Shown here: positions 1 to 8,905 of the stretch, one piece after another
Numbering within the stretch: position 1 is the first letter of the stretch
Layout: each line of letters opens with the position of its first letter
Source of the DNA: Myxococcus xanthus
GTDB lineage: Bacteria > Myxococcota > Myxococcia > Myxococcales > Myxococcaceae
DNA: 64,000 nucleotides
Direction of reading: 5' to 3'
NCBI RefSeq assembly: GCF_006402735.1
Contig: NZ_CP017174.1
Coordinates: forward strand, 8,288,001 to 8,352,000
Notes under the pieces: generated by a model
Databases searched by the model: none
Seen by the model: the letters and a program-made list of their open reading frames with translations, nothing else
What the model was told of the DNA's origin: nothing
Made by a program: the position numbers and the translations under genes

Positions 1-161
1 CCTCCCGGAGCTGGTCGGGCCCCTTGTCGCAGCCAGGCGACAGAAGCAGACAGAGCGCGAGCGGTATGACGGCGGACAGCCGTCGGGTGGTCATCCTCAT
101 GAAGGGTCGGTTCTCCTCTCCTGCTGGCCTCCCGATTGAAGCACGGCTAGGGTGCCGCGTC

Positions 162-809
162 GTGCAGCCCATTCTCCTCGCCTTCCTGCTTGGCCTGTCC
201 CAAGGCATGCTCCACGCCGTGGGCCCGGACCACTGCGCCGCCATGGCCACCCTCGGAACCCTGGGGGGAGGCCGGCGCCGCGCCGCCATCGCCACCGCCG
301 TGCGGTTCGCGCTGGGACACGCCGTCATGCTGGGCGGCATCGCCGCGCTCTGCATCCTGGCGGGCGTGGGCCTTTCAGAGACCTTCGAGCGCTGGGCCGA
401 GATTTTCGGCGGCGCCGTGCTGGTGGCCCTCGCAGTGGCCGCCCTGCTGTTCCCCAGCAGCCTGGACCACGGCCACCCGCACCTGCCCGGCCACACCCAG
501 GAGCCTCACCAGCACGTGCACACGGTGAGCACCACCGCTGGCGCGCTGATGGCCGTCAGCGGCGTGCGCTCGCTGCTGCTGGCGCTGCCTCCCCTGCTGG
601 TGGGTGGCAGCATGAGCGCGGCCGCATGGATGTACCTGCCCGGCTTCGCGCTGGGCATCCTCATCGGCATGGGCGTGGTGGGGCTGATTTTCGCGGAGGG
701 CATCGCCCGGCTGAACGCGCAAATCACCCTCTGGGTGCAGCGCGTGGTGGCCGTGGGCTCCGGCGCGCTGGGCCTGTTCTGGATTGGCTCGCGGCTGGTC
801 GGCGGCTGA
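162..809 (+). CDS. NicO/HupE-like heavy-metal transporter (putative nickel/cobalt permease)
   Basis: Predicted inner-membrane protein of 215 aa with about six hydrophobic segments. Near the N-terminus it carries the motif HAVGPDHCAAM, which resembles the metal-selecting histidine/aspartate motif of nickel/cobalt transporters. A cytoplasmic loop is His-rich (DHGHPHLPGH followed by HQHVHT), typical of Ni/Co-handling proteins. The GTG at 162 is preferred over the upstream ATG at 24 because the first 46 residues from 24 are polar and unlike the family, and a -10-like TAGGGT lies just upstream at 148-153. Substrate specificity is not shown by sequence; a UreH/TauE-type exporter is an alternative. 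It stands alone, convergent with the response regulator gene. Confidence 0.65.
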   Translation: MQPILLAFLLGLSQGMLHAVGPDHCAAMATLGTLGGGRRRAAIATAVRFALGHAVMLGGIAALCILAGVGLSETFERWAEIFGGAVLVALAVAALLFPSSLDHGHPHLPGHTQEPHQHVHTVSTTAGALMAVSGVRSLLLALPPLLVGGSMSAAAWMYLPGFALGILIGMGVVGLIFAEGIARLNAQITLWVQRVVAVGSGALGLFWIGSRLVGG

Positions 810-861
810 GCCCCGGCGCGGCGTCCCCACCCATGATGGCGGGGACGGACGGCGCGGCGGC

Positions 862-2181
862 CTACCCGCGCTTGTCCAGGATGCCCAGCGACATCATCGC
901 CACCAGGAAGCCGTAGACGACGTGCTCGGGGCGGTTGGCGAAGGCCAGCAACTCCGCCACGGTGCGGTTGCCGTCGATTTTCGGCAGCAGCTCCGCCTCC
1001 CACCGCTCCAGCTCCACTTCGTTGAGCTGGTAGGCCGGGGCCACGGCGGGGATGAGGCGGTCCTCCGGCTGGAGCAGGCGCCGCAGGCGCTCCGGCTTGT
1101 AGAGCTTCTTGATGCCCCGGACGATGAGGTTGGCCGGGTGCACGTCCAGCTTGATGGACTCCGCGCTCGCCTTCTCCCGGAAGCTCAGCACGTACGTGCC
1201 TTCATCCCACGCGAAGAGCGAGTAGATGACGGCCTTCACCTGCTGGCCCACGTAGTAGAGGCGCTCGGTGTCCTTGAGCAGCCCACGCTCCACCAGCACG
1301 TCACCGGTGCGGCGGTTGGACTGCGCGGCCACCGCCGACGCGTCCTGGAGCTGCTCCGGCTTGATCTTCCCCACGCGAACGAGGAACTGGCCAAAGCGGT
1401 CCGCGAGCAGGTTGGAGAGGGCGAACACCGGCGTGCCCTTCTCGAAGTAGACGACCTTCTTCACCTTGCCCTTCTGCACGCCCAGCTCGCCCGTCTCGCG
1501 GGAGAGATAGAACGCGGTGAGGAGCGAGGGCAGGTTGTCCCGGATTTCACCGCGGCGGCTGCCCGGCGCGCCCGCGGGCGGCGGGTCCGGCGGACGGCCC
1601 GGCGTGGGCGGGCGCACATGCGTGGCCGGCACCTTCTGCATGGGGCTGGCCGTGAGGTTGGCGCCGCGAATCTCCGCCGTGATGTTGCCGCCGCCCGTCA
1701 CCTTGATGCGGCCGGTCAGCTCCATGGCGTCCTGCGGGCCTTCCTCCTCCACGTCGATGTCCAGCTCCACCTCGAAGGCGTCCTGGAGCGACGCGGCCGC
1801 CGCAACGGGCTTCTCCGGAGGCAGCACCTTCGTCATCGCCTCGAGCAGCTTCTGAGCCTCGAAGGGTTTCTCGAAGTAGCCGGCGGCCTGGTACTTGGTG
1901 CGCGACTCGACAGCGTGCTTGCCACCCTTGAAGACGCCGGTGATGAAGAGGAGCGGGAGCTGGGGGTTGTCCTTCCGCAGCGCGTCCGCGAGGTGGTACC
2001 CCATCATGTCGGGCAGCAGGATATCGAGCACGGCCGCCGCCGGGGGCTGGGCCTTGGCCAGCTCCACCGCCTGCTTGCCGCGGCTCGCACCAATGACCTC
2101 GTAGCCCGCCTCCTCGAAGAGCTGCGTGAGGAGGGACAACAGCTCCTGATTGTCATCGACGACGAGGATTCGGGGTGCCAT
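862..2181 (-). CDS. Response regulator with C-terminal DUF4388 (PATAN)-type domain
   Basis: 439-aa protein. Residues 1-125 are a CheY-like receiver: acidic pocket VVDDN at 8-11, phospho-acceptor Asp53 in VLDILLPD, and the conserved Lys in YFEKPF near 105. A Pro/Gly-rich linker (about 150-200) leads to a C-terminal DUF4388/PATAN-like region with GELGVQKG and VLVERG motifs, a domain frequent in myxobacterial signalling proteins and thought to mediate protein contacts. There is no DNA-binding or enzymatic output domain. The ATG at 2181 begins exactly at the receiver (MAPRILVVDD); the longer reading frame upstream is not coding. Family assignment is firm for the receiver and moderate for the C-terminus. 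Confidence 0.8.
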   Translation of the reverse strand: MAPRILVVDDNQELLSLLTQLFEEAGYEVIGASRGKQAVELAKAQPPAAAVLDILLPDMMGYHLADALRKDNPQLPLLFITGVFKGGKHAVESRTKYQAAGYFEKPFEAQKLLEAMTKVLPPEKPVAAAASLQDAFEVELDIDVEEEGPQDAMELTGRIKVTGGGNITAEIRGANLTASPMQKVPATHVRPPTPGRPPDPPPAGAPGSRRGEIRDNLPSLLTAFYLSRETGELGVQKGKVKKVVYFEKGTPVFALSNLLADRFGQFLVRVGKIKPEQLQDASAVAAQSNRRTGDVLVERGLLKDTERLYYVGQQVKAVIYSLFAWDEGTYVLSFREKASAESIKLDVHPANLIVRGIKKLYKPERLRRLLQPEDRLIPAVAPAYQLNEVELERWEAELLPKIDGNRTVAELLAFANRPEHVVYGFLVAMMSLGILDKRG

Positions 2182-2295
2182 CGCGGGGCGTACCGTACCA
2201 GATGCGAAAGGAAGGGTCAGACAATCTGCCCCCGGGTGCTCCAGCCACCGCGGAAGATGCATCCGACCCTCCATGCGGTTAGGGTGACGCCCTCG

Positions 2296-2646
2296 ATGTT
2301 CCCCATCCGCTCCCACCTGCGGCGCCTGCTGGCCTGCCTTCCCCTCCTGCTGCCCCTCGGGGCCATGGCCCAATCCGACGGAGGGCTCGACGCGGGCCTC
2401 CCCGACGCCTCCGTGGGCGAGGGCGGCGCGGACCGGGACAACCCCGAGGGGGACGACAGTACAGGCAGGGTGAATACGTCCTGCCGTAGCACCCGGGATT
2501 GCTCTCCCCGCTTCTCCTGCGATGACGGGCGCTGCCGCTACACTGGCGTGCGCCAGGCAGACCAGCAAGGCTGCGTGCTGGGTGCCCAGGCCGCGCTCCT
2601 CGTCGTGGGCCTGGCCGCAGTGGGCGGGTACAGGCGCAGGCGTTAG
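2296..2646 (+). CDS. Small secreted Cys-rich protein with hydrophobic/Arg C-terminal tail
   Basis: 116-aa protein with a clear signal peptide (LLACLPLLLPLGAMA) and an Asp/Gly-rich low-complexity stretch. A short Cys-rich segment (CRSTRDC, CDDGRC) follows, and the C-terminus (GC..., hydrophobic helix, YRRRR) has the architecture of a MYXO-CTERM-type sorting tail. It is therefore probably exported and processed at the surface. The ATG at 2296 was chosen because a -10-like TAGGGT sits at 2280-2285 and the signal peptide starts there; an in-frame ATG at 2257 is possible. Function unknown. It is 10 bp upstream of the methyltransferase gene on the same strand. Confidence 0.6.
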   Translation: MFPIRSHLRRLLACLPLLLPLGAMAQSDGGLDAGLPDASVGEGGADRDNPEGDDSTGRVNTSCRSTRDCSPRFSCDDGRCRYTGVRQADQQGCVLGAQAALLVVGLAAVGGYRRRR

Positions 2647-2656
2647 GAGCACACGC

Positions 2657-3700
2657 ATGAGGCTGGGGCTCAAAGCGGACAACCTGCTGGAGCGCGTGGC
2701 GGACTGGCTCAACCTGGCCCCACAGCCGGTGGCCCATGCCTTCTTCGGGATGATGGCGTCGCGGACGCTGATGGCCGGCGTGCGGCTGGGCGTCTATGAA
2801 GCCCTGACGGACGGGCCCATGTCGGCGGAGACGCTGGCGGAGCGGCTGAAGCTGTCCCAGGAGGGCACTCGCACGCTGCTGGAGGCCCTGATTGCGTGCG
2901 AGGCCGTGGAGCGGCAGCGCGGTGGACGCTACCGGCTGGCCCCTCGCGCCAGGCGATGGTTGGACCCACGCTCGCCCCGCTACGTGGGCGCCTTCCTGGA
3001 GTTCAACTACGCCCAGTGGGACTGGTGGAACGGGCTGGAGGGCGTGGTGCGCACCGGCCAGGCGGTGGACATCCACGGCTTCGCGCCCGACGACGCGCGC
3101 TGGCGCGACTACATCCACGCCATGCACCAGCTGGCGCGGCTGGCGGCTCCGGAGGTCGTGGCGGCCATCCCCCTGCCCCGTGGTGCGAAGCAGGTGTTGG
3201 ACCTGGGCGGCGCGCACGGCTGGTTCGCCGCCGAGCTGTGCCTGCGCAACCGGGGCCTGAAGGCCACGGTGTTGGATTTGGAAGGCAGCGCCCGCGTGGG
3301 CCGGGAAATCATCGCCTCTGCGGGGCTGAGCCACCTCGTCACCCATCGCGAAGGCGACATCCTCACCGCGGAGCTGGGCGGCCCGTACGACGGGGTGATG
3401 CTCTTCCAGGTGATGCACCACCTGACCCCCGCGCAGAACGTGGCCCTGCTGCGACGGGTCCGCGCCTCACTGGCGCCCCGGGGGACGCTGGCGGTGCTGG
3501 AGTATCTGCGCGAGAGCGTCGACACGCCCACCAGTGCGGCGCCGTTGATTGGCTTGCACTACTTCCTCACCTCCGGCGCGGCCGCCTACACGCCCGCCGA
3601 GGTGGAAGGCTTCCTGGACGATGCGGGCTTCCGCATCGAGCACAGCCGCCCCATCCGGCACCTGCCCCTGCAGACGCTCCTGGTGGCCCGACTGGACTGA
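2657..3700 (+). CDS. SAM-dependent O-methyltransferase with winged-helix dimerisation domain
   Basis: 347 aa. Residues 30-110 form a winged-helix dimerisation region (LGVYEAL, ETLAERL, GTRTLLEAL) as in acetylserotonin/caffeate-type O-methyltransferases. A Rossmann methyltransferase domain follows, with SAM motif I VLDLGGAHGWFA around 180 and a typical MLFQVMHHLT motif. Enzymes of this family methylate hydroxyl groups of small aromatic or polyketide substrates. No substrate can be read from the sequence and there is no adjacent biosynthetic gene of obvious relevance. The ATG start is 10 bp after the preceding stop, suggesting co-transcription. Confidence 0.8.
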   Translation: MRLGLKADNLLERVADWLNLAPQPVAHAFFGMMASRTLMAGVRLGVYEALTDGPMSAETLAERLKLSQEGTRTLLEALIACEAVERQRGGRYRLAPRARRWLDPRSPRYVGAFLEFNYAQWDWWNGLEGVVRTGQAVDIHGFAPDDARWRDYIHAMHQLARLAAPEVVAAIPLPRGAKQVLDLGGAHGWFAAELCLRNRGLKATVLDLEGSARVGREIIASAGLSHLVTHREGDILTAELGGPYDGVMLFQVMHHLTPAQNVALLRRVRASLAPRGTLAVLEYLRESVDTPTSAAPLIGLHYFLTSGAAAYTPAEVEGFLDDAGFRIEHSRPIRHLPLQTLLVARLD

Positions 3701-3811
3701 GCGTCCACCCGACCGCTGAACTGGCGTGCCTGCCCGCGGAGGCCTGCCCACACGGGAGACGCCTGCGCTACCCTGCCCGTCCTTTTGACGGCTCCCGTCA
3801 CACCGTTGCCC

Positions 3812-5257
3812 ATGCTTCCGCAAACACCACTTCCCGAGGACCCTCCGGACGTCCCTCTCGCTGTCGACCTCGACGGGACGCTGGTGCGCACGGACACGCT
3901 GCACGAGAACCTGCTCGTCCTCTTCAAGCGCGCGCCCTGGCTGCTGTTTCTGGCGCCGCTGTGGGTGCTCAAGGGCAAGGCCTTCTTCAAAGCGGAAGTG
4001 GCCCGGCGCGCCGCCCTGGACGCAGCCAGCCTGCCCTACCACGAGGAGCTCCTGACGTTCCTGCACGAGGAGAAGGCCCGAGGACGCCGGCTGGTGCTGG
4101 CCACCGCGGCGGACCGGCGCATCGCCGAAGCCGTGGCCGCGCACCTGGGTCTCTTCTCCGACGTCGTCGCCAGCGAAGCGCCGGTGAACCTGTCCGGCGC
4201 GCGCAAGCTGGCGAAGCTGAAGGAGCTGCTGGGCACCTTCGACTACGCGGGCAACGACGCGGTGGACCTGCCCTTGTGGCGTGAATGCCGCCGCATCGTC
4301 GTGGTCCACGCGCCGGCCGGAGTGCTGAAGCAGGCCCAGGGCCTGGGCCGTGACGTCCACCGCGTCTTCGAGCGCCCCGCCACCCGCCTCCGCACCTGGG
4401 TGAAGGCGCTGCGCGTGCACCAGTGGGCGAAGAACGCGCTCGTCTTCGTGCCGCTACTGGCCGCCCACAAGGCCACCGAGCCGGACAAGCTGATTCAGGC
4501 ACTGCTGGCGTTTACGGCCTTCAGCCTGTGCGCCTCCAGCGTGTACGTGCTGAATGACCTGCTGGACCTGGACTCCGACCGGCGACACCCGACGAAGAGG
4601 CAGCGTCCGTTCGCGGCGTGCACGCTGTCGGTGAGCACTGGCGTCATGCTGGCCCCCGTGCTGCTGCTGGCCGGCGCCGCGGTGTGCCTGCTGTTGCCGC
4701 CCGCCTTCGCAGCCCTGCTGGGCACCTACTACGTGCTGACGCTGGCCTACTCACTGCGGCTGAAGCAGGTGGTGATGTTGGACGTGCTGGTGCTGGCCGG
4801 GCTGTACACGGTGCGCATCTTCGGCGGCGCGCTCGCGGTGGGCGTGCCCACGTCCAGCTGGCTGATGATGTTCAGCATGTTCCTCTTCCTCTCGCTCGCG
4901 CTGGTGAAGCGGCTGAGCGAGGTCCGGCGCCTGCGGCAGTCCAATGAGACGTCCGCGCATGGCCGTGGCTACCTGGCCCAGGACTACGAACAGCTCGCCA
5001 GCCTGGGTGCGGCTTCGGGACAGGTGTCCGTGCTGGTGCTGGCGCTCTACATCACCTCCGATGAAGTGACGGCGCTGTACGCCCACCCAGAGCGGCTGTG
5101 GCTCATCTGCCCGGTGATGCTGTACTGGGTGGGCCGGGTGTGGCTGCTCGCTCACCGCGGGCTGGTGAACGAGGACCCGCTCGTCTTCGCCCTGAGGGAC
5201 CGGGTGAGCTACGCCGTGGGGCTCCTGTGCGCGTTGGTGCTATGGGCCGCCACGTGA
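3812..5257 (+). CDS. HAD phosphatase-like domain fused to UbiA-family phosphoribosyl/prenyl transferase (DPPR synthase-like)
   Basis: 481 aa. The N-terminal ~200 residues are a HAD domain: motif I DLDGTLVRTD, a motif II Thr in LATAAD, and motif IV GNDAVDLPLW. The C-terminal ~290 residues are a polytopic UbiA transferase with both Asp-rich motifs (NDLLDLDSDRR and YSLRLKQ...LDVLVLAGLYTVR). Mycobacterial UbiA of this type (Rv3806c) transfers 5-phosphoribose to decaprenyl phosphate. The next two genes resemble DprE1 and DprE2, so a role in prenylphosphoryl-pentose synthesis is inferred, with the HAD half possibly removing the 5-phosphate. A TTG at 3785 gives a nine-residue longer start and lies just after a -10-like TACCCT. 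Function beyond the family is inference. Confidence 0.8.
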   Translation: MLPQTPLPEDPPDVPLAVDLDGTLVRTDTLHENLLVLFKRAPWLLFLAPLWVLKGKAFFKAEVARRAALDAASLPYHEELLTFLHEEKARGRRLVLATAADRRIAEAVAAHLGLFSDVVASEAPVNLSGARKLAKLKELLGTFDYAGNDAVDLPLWRECRRIVVVHAPAGVLKQAQGLGRDVHRVFERPATRLRTWVKALRVHQWAKNALVFVPLLAAHKATEPDKLIQALLAFTAFSLCASSVYVLNDLLDLDSDRRHPTKRQRPFAACTLSVSTGVMLAPVLLLAGAAVCLLLPPAFAALLGTYYVLTLAYSLRLKQVVMLDVLVLAGLYTVRIFGGALAVGVPTSSWLMMFSMFLFLSLALVKRLSEVRRLRQSNETSAHGRGYLAQDYEQLASLGAASGQVSVLVLALYITSDEVTALYAHPERLWLICPVMLYWVGRVWLLAHRGLVNEDPLVFALRDRVSYAVGLLCALVLWAAT

Positions 5258-5270
5258 GAGGTCTGGCGCG

Positions 5271-6665
5271 ATGAAGTCACGGGAGTCCTGGGGGCGTTAC
5301 CCCCAAGTCGAGCAGCAGACGCACGCCCTGGTGTGGCGCACGGACGCGCTGCCCCGGAAGGACGGTAGCCTGCTGCCCCACGGACTGGGGCGCAGCTACG
5401 GCGACTCGTGCCTCAACGCGGGGGGCACGCTGCTGCTCACCTCGGGGCTCGACCGCTTCATCGCCTTCGACCCGGCCACGGGTGTGATCCGCTGCGAAGC
5501 GGGTGTGTCGCTGGACACGATTCTGCGCCTGGTCGCGCCGCGCGGCTGGTTCCTGCCAGTGACGCCGGGCACCAAGTTCGTGACGGTGGGCGGCGCCATC
5601 GCCAACGACGTGCACGGGAAGAACCACCACCGGGGCGGTACCTTCGGCCGCTTCGTGCGGCGCTTCGAATTGCTGCGCTCGGACGGCAGCCGCCGGGTGT
5701 GCGCGCCGGACGAGAATCCGGACTGGTACGGCGCGACGATTGGCGGCCTGGGCCTCACCGGCCTCATCACGTGGGCCGAAGTGCAGCTCACGCCCATCAG
5801 CAACCCGTACGTGCTTCAGGAGACGGTGCCGTTCGGGAACCTGGATGGGTTCCTCGACGTGGCCCGCGCGTCGGAGAAGGACTACGAGTTCACCATGGCG
5901 TGGGTGGACTGCCTGGCCCGGGGAAAGAAGCTGGGACGGGGGCTCCTGTACCGGGGCAACTTCGCGCCGCCGCAGTTCGACGGGCTCCCGCTGGCCAGGA
6001 GCCACCTGTCGCATGGCGTGGGGCTGGCGGTGCCCATGGACATGCCGGCCTTCTGCCTCAACCGGCTGTCGGTGTCCGCTTTCAACTGGCTCTACTACCA
6101 CCGGCAGAACGGCAAGCCGAAGCAGCGGCTGACGCACTACGACCCGTTCTTCTACCCGCTGGACGCCATCTACGCGTGGAACCGCATCTATGGCCGGCGC
6201 GGCTTCCTCCAGTTCCAATGCGTGGTGCCCTACTCCACCGCGCGCGACGCGCTGAAGGAAATCCTGGAGCGCAGCTCGCGCGGCGGACTGCCCAGCTTCC
6301 TCTCCGTGCTGAAGACGTTCGGTGACATTCCCTCGCCGGGGTGGCTGTCCTTCCCGCGCGAGGGCGTGACGCTGGCCATGGACTTCGCCAACCGCGGCGA
6401 GAAGACGTGGAAGCTGGTGGAGGACCTGGACCGGCTGACGCGGCAGGCGGGCGGCGCGGTGTACCCGGCGAAGGACGCGCTGATGAGCCCGGAGAACTTC
6501 GCGGCGTACTTTCCGCAGCGGGAGCGCTTCATGCAGTACGTGGACCCGTCGTTCTCCTCGTCGTTCTGGCGGCGGGTGAATCCGGTGTCCCTGCCCTTTT
6601 CCCTGGCCGCGGAGCGAGGCGAGACGGCATCCCCGCCGCCGCGGTCCCTGCTTGCCATCCGCTGA
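5271..6665 (+). CDS. FAD-binding oxidoreductase, DprE1-like (decaprenylphosphoryl-ribose 2'-oxidase family)
   Basis: 464 aa VAO/PCMH-type flavoprotein. The FAD-binding region has HGLGRSYGDSCLN and VTVGGAIANDVHGKNHHRGG, very close to the corresponding stretch of mycobacterial DprE1, followed by GGLGLTGLI. DprE1 oxidises the 2'-OH of decaprenylphosphoryl-ribose to the keto intermediate. The order here (UbiA, DprE1-like, SDR) matches the three chemical steps to decaprenylphosphoryl-arabinose. The gene starts 14 bp after the UbiA gene and ends 25 bp before the SDR gene, so one operon is likely. The lipid carrier used in a Gram-negative bacterium is unknown. Confidence 0.85.
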   Translation: MKSRESWGRYPQVEQQTHALVWRTDALPRKDGSLLPHGLGRSYGDSCLNAGGTLLLTSGLDRFIAFDPATGVIRCEAGVSLDTILRLVAPRGWFLPVTPGTKFVTVGGAIANDVHGKNHHRGGTFGRFVRRFELLRSDGSRRVCAPDENPDWYGATIGGLGLTGLITWAEVQLTPISNPYVLQETVPFGNLDGFLDVARASEKDYEFTMAWVDCLARGKKLGRGLLYRGNFAPPQFDGLPLARSHLSHGVGLAVPMDMPAFCLNRLSVSAFNWLYYHRQNGKPKQRLTHYDPFFYPLDAIYAWNRIYGRRGFLQFQCVVPYSTARDALKEILERSSRGGLPSFLSVLKTFGDIPSPGWLSFPREGVTLAMDFANRGEKTWKLVEDLDRLTRQAGGAVYPAKDALMSPENFAAYFPQRERFMQYVDPSFSSSFWRRVNPVSLPFSLAAERGETASPPPRSLLAIR

Positions 6666-6689
6666 CCTTCTTTTCGAGATTCGCTCCCC

Positions 6690-7427
6690 ATGAAGAAAGT
6701 GCTCGTCCTCGGCGCCACCAGCGCCATTGCCCAGGCGACGGTGCGGCTCCTGGCCGCGCGCGGGGCCTCGCTGTACCTCACCGGCCGCAACGCGGCGAAC
6801 CTCGACGCGGTGACGAAGGACGCCGCCACGCGCGGCGCGGCGAAGGTCGAGTCGCAGGTGGTGGACCTGAACGACTTCGACACCCACGAGGCGCTGGTGG
6901 AGGCCGCGTACACGGCGCTGGACGGGCTGGACGGCGTGGTGCTGGCGCACGGCGTGCTGGGTGACCAGGCGGAGGCGCAGCGCTCGTGGGCGGCGACGGA
7001 GGCGGTGCTGCGCACCAACTTCCTGAGCGCGGTGTCGCTGCTCACAGTGCTGGCCAACCGCTTCGAGGCGCAGAAGGCCGGCACGCTGGTGGTGATTTCG
7101 TCGGTGGCGGGCGACCGCGGCCGGCAGAGCAACTACGTGTACGGCGCGTCGAAGGGCGCGCTCAACGTCTTCCTCCAGGGCCTGCGCAACCGGCTGACGA
7201 AGTCCAACGTCGCGGTGGTGACGGTGAAGCCGGGCTTCGTCGACACGCCGATGACGGCGCACCTGCCGAAGAACAAGCTGTTCGCCTCGCCGGAGAAGGT
7301 GGCGCGCGGACTCTTGAGCGCCGCGGACTCGCGGAAGAACGAAGTCTACGTGCCCGGCATCTGGGCGCTCATCATGCTCATCATCCGGACGATTCCGGAG
7401 ACAGTTTTCAAGCGCATGAAGCTCTGA
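6690..7427 (+). CDS. Short-chain dehydrogenase, DprE2-like (keto-pentose reductase family)
   Basis: 245 aa SDR. N-terminal cofactor motif VLGATSAIAQA (glycine-rich TGxxxGxG variant), NAG-equivalent LAHGVLG, catalytic Ser in ISSVAG, and catalytic YGASKGAL (YxxxK). The C-terminus is hydrophobic (ALIMLIIRTIPETVFKRMKL), consistent with membrane association as in DprE2. In mycobacteria DprE2 reduces the keto product of DprE1 to give the arabino epimer. Assignment to that step rests on the operon context with the DprE1-like gene; the SDR fold itself is certain. Confidence 0.8.
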   Translation: MKKVLVLGATSAIAQATVRLLAARGASLYLTGRNAANLDAVTKDAATRGAAKVESQVVDLNDFDTHEALVEAAYTALDGLDGVVLAHGVLGDQAEAQRSWAATEAVLRTNFLSAVSLLTVLANRFEAQKAGTLVVISSVAGDRGRQSNYVYGASKGALNVFLQGLRNRLTKSNVAVVTVKPGFVDTPMTAHLPKNKLFASPEKVARGLLSAADSRKNEVYVPGIWALIMLIIRTIPETVFKRMKL

Positions 7428-7542
7428 GCAGACATGGCCGCCCTCTGGCGCTGAGACAAGGCCCGTCTGGGGAGCGCCGCTGTGACGGGGGCGACTGGAA
7501 AGCACCTGGGGCACTCCGGATAGACTGTCAGGCCAGCCCACC

Positions 7543-8904
7543 ATGAGCGCCACGGCCCCACTGTCCCCGGTCCCCGAGCCCCAGCCCGCCGCGTCCGAAG
7601 CGGGCGTGACACCTCATGCTCCCGCGCCCGAAGCCTGGGGTCTCGCGCGGCGGCTGGCCTTCCGCTTCGTCTTCGCCTACCTGGTCCTCTATACCTTCCC
7701 GTTCCCCTTGGACATCATTCCGGTCCTGGGCGACTTCATCACCTCGTTCCAGGACGGGCTCTGGAAAGCCGTGGTGCCCTGGGTCGGCAAGCACGTGCTG
7801 CGGCTGTCCACGGACATCACCGTGATGCCCAACGGCAGCGGCGACACCACGTTCGACTACGTGCAGGTGCTGATGTTCTTCGTCGTCGCCGTGGCGGTGA
7901 CGGGCGTCTGGTCCGTCATCGACCGGCGCCGCACCGAGTACGTGAAGGCCCACGACCTGCTGCACACGAACGTCCGGTACGTGCTCGCGATGGCCATGCT
8001 GTCCTATGGGCTGGCCAAGCTCTTCAAGTCCCAGTTTCCCTTCCCCAGCCCGGAGCGACTGGTGCAGCCGCTGGGAGACTTCTCCCCCATGGGCCTGCTG
8101 TGGAACTTCATGGGCTTCTCGAAGGGCTACAATGTCTTCACGGGCGGCGCGGAGTTCCTGGGCGGCTGCCTGCTGCTCTTCCGGCGCACGACGACGCTGG
8201 GCGCGCTCGTCGTCGCGGGCGTCATGGTCAACGTGGTGGCGCTCAACTTCTTCTACGACGTCCCCGTCAAACTCTATTCGTCCCACCTGCTGTTGATGTC
8301 GCTGTTCCTGGTGCTGCCCGATGCCCGGCGGCTGCTCGACGTGCTGGTGCTCAACCGCGCCACGCAGCCTCGCCCGCTCCAGCCGCCCTTCCCACCTTCG
8401 CGCTGGCTGAGTGGCGCCGGGCTCGTGATGAAGGTCCTGGTGGTGGGCGGCATCGCCTACGGGTTTGGGAGCTCGCGGCTGGAGTTCATCCGCAAGTACG
8501 GGGACTCCGCGCCGCGGCCCCCGTTCTACGGCTACTACACGGTCGACTCCTTCACCCAGGATGGGCAGCGCCTGGAGGCCACGTCCGGAGATGCCCGGCG
8601 GTGGAAGGCGGTGGCCGTCAACCGCTTCGGCCGGATGATCATCAAGCACCAGGACGACACCGTGAAGTCCTTCGGCGTGGAAGAGGACGCACCGAAGAAG
8701 ACGCTCACCCTCATCGACGGCCAGGACGACACCGCGAAGAAGTTCGTGCTCACCTACACGCGCTCGGACGCGAACCAGCTCGTCCTCCAGGGCACGCTCC
8801 ACGAGGCCGCCATCGAGGTCCGCCTCACGCGGGTGGATGAGTCCAAGTTCCTCTTGCTCAACCGGGGCTTCAACTGGATTCAGGAGGCCCCCTTCAACCG
8901 CTGA
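7543..8904 (+). CDS. DoxX-like multi-pass membrane protein with C-terminal soluble domain
   Basis: 453 aa. After a Pro/Ala-rich N-terminal tail there are about seven transmembrane segments up to residue ~310, including a DoxX-like region (LSYGLAKLFKSQFPFP, FMGFSKGYNVFTGGAEFLGG). A soluble C-terminal domain of ~140 residues follows, probably extracytoplasmic. Function unknown; such proteins are often annotated as hypothetical or DoxX family. A -10-like TAGACT at 7521-7526 lies 17 bp before the ATG, so it may have its own promoter although it follows the DprE-like cassette in the same direction. It overlaps nothing and is convergent with the next gene. Confidence 0.65.
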   Translation: MSATAPLSPVPEPQPAASEAGVTPHAPAPEAWGLARRLAFRFVFAYLVLYTFPFPLDIIPVLGDFITSFQDGLWKAVVPWVGKHVLRLSTDITVMPNGSGDTTFDYVQVLMFFVVAVAVTGVWSVIDRRRTEYVKAHDLLHTNVRYVLAMAMLSYGLAKLFKSQFPFPSPERLVQPLGDFSPMGLLWNFMGFSKGYNVFTGGAEFLGGCLLLFRRTTTLGALVVAGVMVNVVALNFFYDVPVKLYSSHLLLMSLFLVLPDARRLLDVLVLNRATQPRPLQPPFPPSRWLSGAGLVMKVLVVGGIAYGFGSSRLEFIRKYGDSAPRPPFYGYYTVDSFTQDGQRLEATSGDARRWKAVAVNRFGRMIIKHQDDTVKSFGVEEDAPKKTLTLIDGQDDTAKKFVLTYTRSDANQLVLQGTLHEAAIEVRLTRVDESKFLLLNRGFNWIQEAPFNR

Positions 8905-8905
8905 C

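Noticed and set aside
784..2646. A 620-codon plus-strand frame spanning the response regulator gene
   Set aside because: Only its last part (from 2296) has a signal peptide and coding character; the rest is antisense to the response regulator.
5277..7553. A 758-codon minus-strand open frame across the DprE-like genes
   Set aside because: Low-complexity Arg/His/Val composition and full overlap with two recognised genes mark it as a shadow frame.
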